A stretch of 38,759 bases of DNA, taken from the NCBI GenBank assembly GCA_964399625.1, contig CAYNSB010000036.1:1-38759 (forward strand), written 5' to 3'. The notes under the pieces were generated by a model. The model saw nothing but the letters and a program-made list of their open reading frames with translations. It did not search any database and was not told the DNA's origin. The translations under genes were made by a program, and so were the position numbers. Below, piece after piece: positions 16,318 through 23,156 of this stretch (its first letter is position 1; each line of letters starts with the position of its first letter). This stretch comes from CAYNSB01 sp964399625. Its GTDB lineage: Bacteria; Planctomycetota; Phycisphaerae; Phycisphaerales; UBA1924.

Positions 16318-17469
16318 TCAACCGTTCTTCCGCGCGAACTCCTGGATGAAGCTCGCGAGCGCCTTGGCGCCGGCGAGCGGCATGGCGTTGTACATGCTCA
16401 CGCGGATGCCGCCCACGTTCCGATGCCCACGCAGGTTCTCGAGGCCCGCTGCGGCGCCCTCGCTCGCAAATCGATCGGTGAGCGTCTCGGAGGGCAGGCG
16501 GAACGTGATGTTCATGAGCGAGCGGGCGCTCTTCTCGGCGTGGGGCGAGTAGAACGGCGTCGCGTCGATCGCGTCGTACACCAGCTTCGCCTTGGCCTCG
16601 TTCGCCCGCGCCATCGCGCCCAGCCCGCCGTTCTTGAGGATCCACTTGGCCATCAGCCCCACGACGTAGATCGCGAAGACGGGCGGCGTGTTCGGGCGCG
16701 AATAGTCCGGGATATAGGTGCGGAACTGCAGGAGGTCCGCGATGTCGCGCGACCCCGACTGCAGGAAGTCATCCCGCCCGATCACGACGGTCGTTCCCGC
16801 CGCGCCCAGGTTCTTCTGGGCGCCGGCGTAGAGCAGCGCGAACTTTGTCACGTCGATCGGGCGCGAGTAGATGTCCGAGCACACGTCGCAGGCGATCGGC
16901 ACGCCCGCGGGTGCCTCCGGCACGCGGTGCCACTGCGTGCCCTCGAGCGTGTTGTTGGAGCAGTAGTGCAGGTACGCGGGCTTCGGGCTGAAGCGGAGCT
17001 GCGACGCGGAAGGGATGTACGAGTGGCCCTTGTCCTTGGTGTCCACCGCCAGGTGCGCCGAGCCGAACGTGGGCTTGCCCGACAGCTTCTGCGCCTGGAG
17101 CCACGTCTGATTCGCCCAGTGCCCCGTGACGAGGTAGTCCGCGGTGGTGCCCGGCGTCATGAAGTTCATCGGCAGCAGGTAGTTCGCCGCGGAGGCCCCG
17201 CCCGTCATGAACAGGATCTTGTACGTGCTGGGGACGTTCGCGATGGCGCGGATGTCGCGCTCGGCCTCGGCGAAGACGCGGTCCACCAGCGCACCCCGGT
17301 GCGAGTGCTCCAGGATCCCCATCCCGGTGCCACCGATGTTCCAGACGTCCTGCTGGATCTGCGTCAGCACCTCTTCGGGCAGGCAGCTGGGCCCGGCCGA
17401 GAAGTTGAAGACTCGGCCGCTGGCGGTCTGCGTGACGGCGCTGAGGGGCTTGAGGGCGGTGGCGGTCAT
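16318..17469 (-). CDS. serC: Phosphoserine aminotransferase
   Basis: PLP enzyme converting 3-phosphohydroxypyruvate and glutamate to phosphoserine (serine synthesis, also pyridoxine synthesis in some bacteria). 383 residues; class V fold. Evidence: VFNFSAGPSCLPEEVL at the N-terminus, GMGILEHSHRG, TGGASAANYLLPMNF, CDVCSDIYSRPIDV, the PLP lysine Lys219 in YAGAQKNLG, and C-terminal RNVGGIRVSMYNA. The ATG at 17469 is preferred to the in-frame GTG at 17478, because GGAG sits 8 bases before the ATG but overlaps the GTG. TACGAT (17500-17495) is a plausible -10 giving a leader of about 20 bases. Other serine-pathway genes are not adjacent. Confidence 0.96.
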   Translation of the reverse strand: MTATALKPLSAVTQTASGRVFNFSAGPSCLPEEVLTQIQQDVWNIGGTGMGILEHSHRGALVDRVFAEAERDIRAIANVPSTYKILFMTGGASAANYLLPMNFMTPGTTADYLVTGHWANQTWLQAQKLSGKPTFGSAHLAVDTKDKGHSYIPSASQLRFSPKPAYLHYCSNNTLEGTQWHRVPEAPAGVPIACDVCSDIYSRPIDVTKFALLYAGAQKNLGAAGTTVVIGRDDFLQSGSRDIADLLQFRTYIPDYSRPNTPPVFAIYVVGLMAKWILKNGGLGAMARANEAKAKLVYDAIDATPFYSPHAEKSARSLMNITFRLPSETLTDRFASEGAAAGLENLRGHRNVGGIRVSMYNAMPLAGAKALASFIQEFARKNG

Positions 17470-17494
17470 GGCGGGCACTCCGGAAACCGACCAA

Positions 17495-17500
17495 ATCGTA
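17495..17500 (-). promoter_or_regulatory. Candidate -10 (TACGAT) for serC
   Basis: TACGAT ends 25 bases before the serC ATG, with GGAG in the predicted leader. This is the leadered counterpart of the same hexamer class found right at the start codon of other genes here. Confidence 0.4.
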
Positions 17501-17520
17501 GGTCGATTCCGGGCGGGCCC

Positions 17521-18321
17521 TCACGCGGGGTAGGTCGAGCTCGTCCGGTCCGATTCCCACACTTGCACGCTCTGGAGGCTGGCCTGCGCCGACTCGCGCT
17601 GGAGCGCCCGGGCGAGCAGCTCGAAGCACACGCGTGAGATCTGCTCCACGCTGGGCATCGCGCCCGTGCCCTCCTTGAACTCGACGGTGTCCGTGTTCAG
17701 GTTCCGATGGTCGAACCGCTGGATGATCTCACGCTCCACGAGCCGCTCGAGCTGCTCGAGCGTGAAGGCGCGTCCGCCCGCCACGATGGGAACGGAGACG
17801 GCCGGTTCGATCTGGTAGTTGTGCCCGTGCCCGGAGGCGTTGTTGCACTTTCCGAAGAGCGCGACGTTCTCGCCGGGCGAGAGGGCGCTGTTGTGCAAGC
17901 GGTGCGCGGCGCAGAAATCGAACTTCTGACGCAGCACGACTCGGCTCAGGTCCTTCGCGTTCATCTCGATTCCATGGTACGGGGAGAGGTTCCATCGCAG
18001 GCGGTCGACCAGCCCGGGCAGCGCCGTCGACGCCGCACGCACGATGTCGGGCATCAGTTCCACGGGGCTGCGCTCGGGATGCTCGTCGCAGGCCCTTTCC
18101 AGCACGGGCAGGATCGACTCCCGCACCGCCCGGTCGATCTCCTTGATATTGATGACGTAGCTCGTCGAAGCACCGGCCTCGCCCACGCAGTCCACGATCA
18201 GCTCGAAGCTCGGCGCGAGCGCACGGGGCGGTGGATTGCCGGAGTACCCGCTGCCACCGCGCTCGCGCGACACTCCGCGGGGGTTGATGGAGAACCGAAC
18301 GGCTCGCGTCAGGCGGTACAT
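17521..18321 (-). CDS. Two-domain QueD/6-pyruvoyl-tetrahydropterin synthase-like protein
   Basis: T-fold zinc enzyme family that converts 7,8-dihydroneopterin triphosphate to carboxy- or pyruvoyl-tetrahydropterin (queuosine or pterin synthesis). 266 residues, about twice the usual 120-140. The C-terminal half has the active-site elements: His140 in FDFCAAHRLHN, Cys159, His165 and His167 in SGHGHNY, Asp204-His205 in FDHRNLN, and Glu256 in VWESDRTSSTY. The N-terminal half (1-120) looks like a second T-fold unit (YRLTRAVRFSINP, FELIVDCVGE, YVINIKEIDRAV, WNLSPYHGIEM) but lacks the zinc histidines. The start at 18321 is supported by TAGCGT ending exactly 6 bases upstream. No que genes are adjacent. 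Confidence 0.85.
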   Translation of the reverse strand: MYRLTRAVRFSINPRGVSRERGGSGYSGNPPPRALAPSFELIVDCVGEAGASTSYVINIKEIDRAVRESILPVLERACDEHPERSPVELMPDIVRAASTALPGLVDRLRWNLSPYHGIEMNAKDLSRVVLRQKFDFCAAHRLHNSALSPGENVALFGKCNNASGHGHNYQIEPAVSVPIVAGGRAFTLEQLERLVEREIIQRFDHRNLNTDTVEFKEGTGAMPSVEQISRVCFELLARALQRESAQASLQSVQVWESDRTSSTYPA

Positions 18322-18327
18322 CGCTGA

Positions 18328-18333
18328 ACGCTA
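18328..18333 (-). promoter_or_regulatory. Candidate -10 (TAGCGT) for a leaderless QueD-like transcript
   Basis: TAGCGT ends 6 bases before the ATG at 18321, with no Shine-Dalgarno in between. It is a weak match to TATAAT (first two and last positions) but has the same spacing as several other genes in the window. Confidence 0.35.
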
Positions 18334-18378
18334 GGAACGGATCGAGCGTGAGTGGGGGGGGCGTGCTTTGGATCGGAG

Positions 18379-18384
18379 TACCAT
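18379..18384 (+). promoter_or_regulatory. Candidate -10 (TACCAT) for the glutathione peroxidase gene
   Basis: TACCAT ends 33 bases before the ATG at 18418, and AAGGAG lies in the predicted leader. A run of eight G (18354-18361) sits just upstream. Confidence 0.35.
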
Positions 18385-18417
18385 TGCGGAACAGGACCCC
18401 ACCAAGGAGCACGAACC

Positions 18418-19101
18418 ATGTCCATCCTGTCCAAGTGTGCCGGCGCCGGGCTTGCGATCTCCGCGACGATCCTGGCCATCGCCACGGCGCAGCCGCCGGC
18501 GGACCACCCCGCGCCTCCGAGCGTGACGACGCCCAAGCCGACGCTCAAGAAGGAGGCCGAGCCCCCGGTCCTGCGTCATGCCGAGCAGCCGCAGGGCTCC
18601 GCGTACGTGCTGGGGTTCAAGATGAAACTCATCGACGGCAAGGAGCAGGACCTCTCGGCGTACAAGGGAAAGGTCGTGGTCATCGTGAATGTCGCGAGCA
18701 AGTGCGGCTTCACGAGCCAGTACGCCGGGCTCCAGAAGCTCTATGACGACAAGAAGGACAAGGGTCTGGTGATCCTCGGGTTCCCCGCGAACAACTTCGG
18801 CGGGCAGGAGCCCAAGGGCAACAAGGACATCGCGACGTTCTGCTCGGACACGTACCACGTCACGTTCCCCATGTTCGAGAAGATCAGCGTCAAGGGCTCC
18901 GATCAGGCGCCGCTCTACAAGAAGCTCTCGGAGCAGCCCGCGCCCGTGGGCGGCGATCCCAAGTGGAACTTCACGAAGTTCGTGGTGGACCGGAGCGGGT
19001 CCGTCGTCGCGCGTTTCGACGCCGAGCGCAAGAACGCGGGCAAGGCGGATCTCGAAGACGGCTTGCTCAAGAAGGTTGACGAACTGCTCGCGAGCCAGTG
19101 A
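18418..19101 (+). CDS. Exported glutathione peroxidase-family (thioredoxin-type) thiol peroxidase
   Basis: Reduces hydroperoxides with a cysteine active site. 227 residues: a signal peptide (1-24, GLAISATILAIATAQ), a Pro/Thr/Lys-rich linker to about 60, then a complete GPx fold. Catalytic residues: Cys96 in NVASKCGFTSQY, Gln130 in GFPANNFGGQEP, Trp183-Asn184 in KWNFTKF. Cys142 in ATFCSDTY sits where non-animal GPx enzymes carry the resolving cysteine, so thioredoxin is the likelier reductant than glutathione (inference from the family). It has Cys, not selenocysteine. AAGGAG lies 9 bases before the ATG. A hairpin directly after the stop suggests a single-gene unit between the divergent QueD-like gene and the pst operon. 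Confidence 0.92.
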   Translation: MSILSKCAGAGLAISATILAIATAQPPADHPAPPSVTTPKPTLKKEAEPPVLRHAEQPQGSAYVLGFKMKLIDGKEQDLSAYKGKVVVIVNVASKCGFTSQYAGLQKLYDDKKDKGLVILGFPANNFGGQEPKGNKDIATFCSDTYHVTFPMFEKISVKGSDQAPLYKKLSEQPAPVGGDPKWNFTKFVVDRSGSVVARFDAERKNAGKADLEDGLLKKVDELLASQ

Positions 19102-19104
19102 TCG

Positions 19105-19128
19105 CACGCGGACGTGATCGTCCGAGTG
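19105..19128 (+). terminator. Hairpin terminator after glutathione peroxidase
   Basis: CGGACG-TGAT-CGTCCG (19109-19124) is a perfect 6-bp stem, extended by CAC/GTG outside a G-A mismatch. It starts 4 bases after the stop codon. The following T tract is minimal (TT), so it may be an attenuated or Rho-assisted terminator. Confidence 0.55.
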
Positions 19129-19202
19129 TTCACCGAACGCGACCCCCAAGGGCTTGAGGTTGCGGACGCTGCGCGGACTCTGCCCGCGCCCGCGTGGACG
19201 AC

Positions 19203-19220
19203 TGTTAGCGCAGTCTTAGC
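19203..19220 (+). promoter_or_regulatory. Candidate PhoB box upstream of pstS
   Basis: CTGTTAG (19203-19209), four bases, then GTCTTAG (19214-19220) form direct repeats with an 11-bp period; TTAGCGC itself recurs exactly 11 bases apart. The E. coli Pho box is two 7-bp CTGTCAT-like units with the same period. The nearest -10-like sequence, GATAAT at 19252-19257, is farther away than in E. coli, which lowers confidence. Confidence 0.4.
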
Positions 19221-19302
19221 GCCGCGCCGTGCATGCGCAGTTCGGCTTCGCGATAATTCCATCGTCGCCACTCGAGCGCGGCCGCAACGAATGGAGAATC
19301 CC

Positions 19303-20274
19303 ATGAGGAAGCTGATTTCGGCGTTGGTGATTGGTCTTGCCGCCCTGCCCGCGCTGGCCCAGGACAAGGGCGCGGTCGAGGTGGACTCTCGCCTCCCGTC
19401 CTATGCCGCGCAGCAGGGCATCTCCGGGAGCGTCAAGAGCATCGGGTCCGACACGGTGCTCAACGTGATGACGACCTGGTGCGAGACGTTCAAGAAGTTC
19501 TATCCCAACGTCCAGACCGCCGTGGAGGGCAAGGGCTCGTCCACCGCTCCGCCGGCGCTCATCGAGGGGCAGGCCCAGTTCGGGCCGATGTCGCGCCCGA
19601 TGAAGAACGAAGAGGTGGATGCGTTCGAGAAGAAGTTCGGCTACAAGCCCACGAACCTCCGCGCGGGCATCGACACGCTGGAGGTCTACGTCAACAAGGA
19701 CAACCCGATCGCGGAGATCTCGTTCGAGCAGCTCCAGCGTGCTTTCTCGGTCGCGGGCCCCGACCTGACCTGGGACCAGCTTGGCGTGAAGGACGAGGCG
19801 TTCGCCGGCAAGCCGGTGAGCCTGTACGGTCGCAACTCGGCTTCGGGCACGTACGGGTACTTCAAGGAGCACGCGCTGGGCAAGAAGGACTACAAGGCGA
19901 GCGTGAAGGAGCAGCCCGGTTCGTCGGGCGTCGTGCAGGGCGTCGCGACCGACAAGTTCGGCATCGGGTACGCCGGCATGGGATACGCAACGTCCGACGT
20001 CAAGGCGCTCAAGATCAGGAAGACCGCCAAGGACAAGGCGGTGGCTCCTAGCGCATCGACGGCATACTCCGGCGAGTATCCGCTCTCGCGCTTCCTGTAC
20101 ATCTACATCAATTACGACGTCAAGGCGGGGCTCGATCCGCTCCGCGCCGCGTTCATTACCATGATGTTCTCCAAGCAGGGGCAGGAGGTCGTGCTCAAGG
20201 AGGGCTTCCTGCCCGTGACGGCCGACATCGCCCGCGAGGAGCTGACCAAGGTCGGACTCAAGGCCGAGTTTTGA
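19303..20274 (+). CDS. pstS: Phosphate ABC transporter, substrate-binding protein
   Basis: Periplasmic phosphate-binding protein that delivers phosphate to the PstCA permease. 323 residues: a Sec signal peptide without lipobox (MRKLISALVIGLAALPALAQ), then the PBP-like fold. Phosphate-contacting elements are visible: SIGSDTVLN, EGKGSSTAPPAL, MSRPMKNEEV and GRNSASGTYGYF. LSRFLYIYINYD and the C-terminal GFLPVT are typical of the family. The ATG at 19303 is preferred to 19291 because GGAG lies 7 bases before it and the signal peptide then has standard length. It is first of pstSCAB; the 201 bases upstream hold a terminator of the previous gene and a candidate Pho box. Confidence 0.94.
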   Translation: MRKLISALVIGLAALPALAQDKGAVEVDSRLPSYAAQQGISGSVKSIGSDTVLNVMTTWCETFKKFYPNVQTAVEGKGSSTAPPALIEGQAQFGPMSRPMKNEEVDAFEKKFGYKPTNLRAGIDTLEVYVNKDNPIAEISFEQLQRAFSVAGPDLTWDQLGVKDEAFAGKPVSLYGRNSASGTYGYFKEHALGKKDYKASVKEQPGSSGVVQGVATDKFGIGYAGMGYATSDVKALKIRKTAKDKAVAPSASTAYSGEYPLSRFLYIYINYDVKAGLDPLRAAFITMMFSKQGQEVVLKEGFLPVTADIAREELTKVGLKAEF

Positions 20275-20314
20275 TCTGTAGATACCCGCCGGGGCGCCGT
20301 CCAGGGATCCGCGC

Positions 20315-23152
20315 ATGAGCACGACGCCCAGCGCTCGCACACGACGAACTCGCGGGCGCGTCCACATCACCGATGCGCTCGCGGGCGTGGTGATCCGCGT
20401 CGGGGGCGTTGGCGTGCTGGCCGCGGTGCTGGGCATGTGCGCTTACTTGGTGTTCGCGGTGCTGCCGCTCTTTGCCGGTGGGTCGCTCAGGCCCGACGGG
20501 AGCACTCGCGGCTCCGTGGGCGGCGTGCCGGTGCTGGCGTGCCAGGACGAGTATCGCGCGATGATCGTGACTCTCTCCCGCGACGGGGTCCTTCGCGCGC
20601 TTCAGGCCGACACCGGAGAGCTGCTCCTCGAGCAACCCCTCGCGCGCGCGGGCGCCAGCGCGTACTCGTGGGAGAGCACGGACGGGCTCCTCGCCATCGG
20701 TTACGAGGACGGCAGCGTGCAGCTCGGATCGATCGCCTTCGCGACGATTCCGACACCCGCCAAGGACCTGAACGCCGAAGAGCAGGCGATCGGCATCGGC
20801 GAGCGCCGGGCGTTCCGTCGATCGGGCGCGCAGGAGAAGGACACCGTTGCTGGCGTGCTCGAGCGCCAGGGCGCGGACCAGTATCGAGTCATCGCCCCGC
20901 GGATCGCTCTGCGAGCGCCCGTGCCGTTGGAGGAGGGCTCGGGCGCCGTCGCCCGGCTGGATTACCGGCGCACTTCGGATCGCGAGATGCTCGTCGCGAT
21001 GCGTGCCGATGGCACGACGCTCTTCGAGCGCGTCACGACCGTCACCCCGCTTGGCGGTGGGGCGCCGAGGACCTCGCTCGACGCGACGCCGGTCAGGTTC
21101 GAGAAGGGCTCGCACAGCGACCTGCCTGCGCGAGTGTTCACGACGGGCGATGGCGCCCACGTGCTCGCCCTGTGGGAGGACGGCACCTGCCAGCGCTACT
21201 CGCTCGAGGCGGAGGGCCCGGCGCCGCTCGTCGAGACCGCCCAGCTCCTGCCCGCGGGCCGGCGCGTCACCGCGAGCACGATGATGATCGGCGGGCTCAC
21301 GCTGCTGATCGGCGACGATGCCGGGGTCGTGCACGGGTGCTTTGTGGCGCGCGACCCATCGGGCGCGGTGCGCGATGGGCTGCGCCTCGTCGCGGCGCAC
21401 CGCCTGCAGGTCTTCCCCGGCTCTGCGATCGCGAGCCTGGCGGTGAGCGGGCGGAACCGGTGCTTCGCCGCGCAGGACGCACGCGGGAGCGTGTCCGTCT
21501 GGAACCTCACGGGGCACAAGCGCGTCGCCGAATCGGCATCCGCGATGGGAGCCGGTCACATCTCCATCGCTCCCAAGTTCGACGGGCTTCTCGCGATCGA
21601 CGGCCAGGGGCAGAGCCGCTCCTGGACCATGGACAGCGGTCATCCGGAGGCCTCGTGGTCCACGCTCTTTGGACGCGTGCACTACGAGGGCGAGCCGGCG
21701 CCGGGTTTCAGCTACCAGAGTTCGGCCGCGAGCGACTCCTCCGAGCCCAAGCTGAGCCTGGTCCCGCTCATCCACGGCTCGCTGAAGGCGACTCTCATCG
21801 CGATGCTCGTCGCGATACCGCTGGCGCTGCTCGCCGCCGTGTACACCAGCGAGTTCATGAGTCCGCGATCACGCCAGGTCGTCAAGCCCATGATCGAATT
21901 GATGTCGTCGCTGCCGTCGGTCGTGCTCGGGTTCGTCGCGGCGATCATCGTCGCGCCGTTCATCTCGAGCGTTCTTGCGGCGGTCTCGCTGGGGCTGGTG
22001 CTCGTGCCGTGCGGGGTTCTCCTCGCGGCCCATGCGTGGCAGCTCCTGCCCCAGCGGTTGATCAGCCGATGGCACGGCGTGGGTCGCACCGTCGCGATCA
22101 CGGGCACGCTGGCGCTGGGAATGCTCGCGTGCGCCGGGCTGGGCCCCGTTCTCGAGCGGGAACTGTTCCGCCCGACGCGGACCGATGTTCTGCTCGCCGC
22201 GGGTGCCCGCGAGCGAGTTCCGCCGGACCAGCGTCCCGCGTGGGTGGGCGCGCGCCAGACGATGAGCCCGGACGAGGAGCGGCGCCTGCGAGCGGTTGGC
22301 CTGGGCTTTCGCGATGGCGAGGTCGTGCGCGCCGTCGAGCCCAAATCTCCCGAGGACATCGGCAAGCTCCGCCAGGCGGTGCTCGCCCGAAACCTCGAAG
22401 CGCCGAGCCTCCGCCGGTGGCTCGATGGCAACATCGGCGACGCCCGTCCGGGTTGGATCGTGCTGCTGTTCGCGCCCTTCACGCTGGTCGTGTGGGCGGC
22501 GTACAGGCGCTGGATCGCCCGCTCGCTGCATCAGGCGCTCGCGACGATGGGACGCACGCACGCCGCGATCATCATGCTCGGGGCGTGCGCGGGCCTGCTC
22601 GCGATCGCGTGGGTGCTGACGCTGCCCGCGTCGTGGGCGCTTTCGGCGCTGGGGCTGGATCCTCGCGACCTCGTCCTGGGTCCGTACAGCCAGCGCAACA
22701 CGATGGTCGTCGGTTTCATCATGGGCTTCGCCGTGATCCCCATCATCTACACGATCGCGGAGGATGCGCTGGGCAGCGTGCCGTCGTCGCTCCGCACCGC
22801 TTCGCTTGGCGTCGGCGCCACGCGCTGGCAGACCACGGTGCGCGTCGTGCTCCCCGTCGCGGCCTCGGGGCTCTTCTCCGCGATCATGATCGGGCTGGGG
22901 CGCGCCGTGGGCGAAACGATGATCGTCGTGATGGCCACGGGCAACACGCCGTCCATGGACTGGAACATTTTCTCCGGCTTCCGCACGCTCTCGGCGAACA
23001 TCGCCGTCGAGCTTCCCGAGGCCGCCAAGGACAGCACGCACTACCGCGTGCTGTTCCTGTGCGGGCTGGTTCTCTTCGCCCTGACGTTTGTCATCAACAC
23101 GCTCGCGGAGATGGTCCGCCAGCGGTTCCGCCGACGCAACGCCGCCCTGTAG
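20315..23152 (+). CDS. pstC: Phosphate ABC transporter permease PstC with large extracytoplasmic domain
   Basis: Inner-membrane channel subunit. 945 residues, about three times E. coli PstC (319). TM1 lies at about 25-56. A region of about 430 residues then faces the periplasm; it has WD40/beta-propeller-like strands (LLAIGYEDGSVQLGS near 124, CFAAQDARGSVSVWNL near 383, LLAIDGQGQSRSWTM near 423). The permease core starts near 482 (PLIHGSLKATLIAM, LMSSLPSVVLGFVAA). It is interrupted by a charged insert at about 625-705 and resumes to an EAA loop near 814-840 (EDALGSVPSSLRTASLGVGA). Pseudomonas-type PstC also carries a periplasmic domain but is shorter (known from the family). AGGGA precedes the ATG; pstA starts 4 bases after the stop. 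Confidence 0.9.
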   Translation: MSTTPSARTRRTRGRVHITDALAGVVIRVGGVGVLAAVLGMCAYLVFAVLPLFAGGSLRPDGSTRGSVGGVPVLACQDEYRAMIVTLSRDGVLRALQADTGELLLEQPLARAGASAYSWESTDGLLAIGYEDGSVQLGSIAFATIPTPAKDLNAEEQAIGIGERRAFRRSGAQEKDTVAGVLERQGADQYRVIAPRIALRAPVPLEEGSGAVARLDYRRTSDREMLVAMRADGTTLFERVTTVTPLGGGAPRTSLDATPVRFEKGSHSDLPARVFTTGDGAHVLALWEDGTCQRYSLEAEGPAPLVETAQLLPAGRRVTASTMMIGGLTLLIGDDAGVVHGCFVARDPSGAVRDGLRLVAAHRLQVFPGSAIASLAVSGRNRCFAAQDARGSVSVWNLTGHKRVAESASAMGAGHISIAPKFDGLLAIDGQGQSRSWTMDSGHPEASWSTLFGRVHYEGEPAPGFSYQSSAASDSSEPKLSLVPLIHGSLKATLIAMLVAIPLALLAAVYTSEFMSPRSRQVVKPMIELMSSLPSVVLGFVAAIIVAPFISSVLAAVSLGLVLVPCGVLLAAHAWQLLPQRLISRWHGVGRTVAITGTLALGMLACAGLGPVLERELFRPTRTDVLLAAGARERVPPDQRPAWVGARQTMSPDEERRLRAVGLGFRDGEVVRAVEPKSPEDIGKLRQAVLARNLEAPSLRRWLDGNIGDARPGWIVLLFAPFTLVVWAAYRRWIARSLHQALATMGRTHAAIIMLGACAGLLAIAWVLTLPASWALSALGLDPRDLVLGPYSQRNTMVVGFIMGFAVIPIIYTIAEDALGSVPSSLRTASLGVGATRWQTTVRVVLPVAASGLFSAIMIGLGRAVGETMIVVMATGNTPSMDWNIFSGFRTLSANIAVELPEAAKDSTHYRVLFLCGLVLFALTFVINTLAEMVRQRFRRRNAAL

Positions 23153-23156
23153 ACCC

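Noticed and set aside
18354..18361. Run of eight G upstream of the peroxidase gene as a phase-variation tract
   Set aside because: It lies outside the coding region and before the predicted -10; a single G run in GC-rich DNA is weak evidence.
18703..18708. Selenocysteine at the peroxidase active site
   Set aside because: The codon in NVASKCGFT is TGC (cysteine); no in-frame TGA is present.
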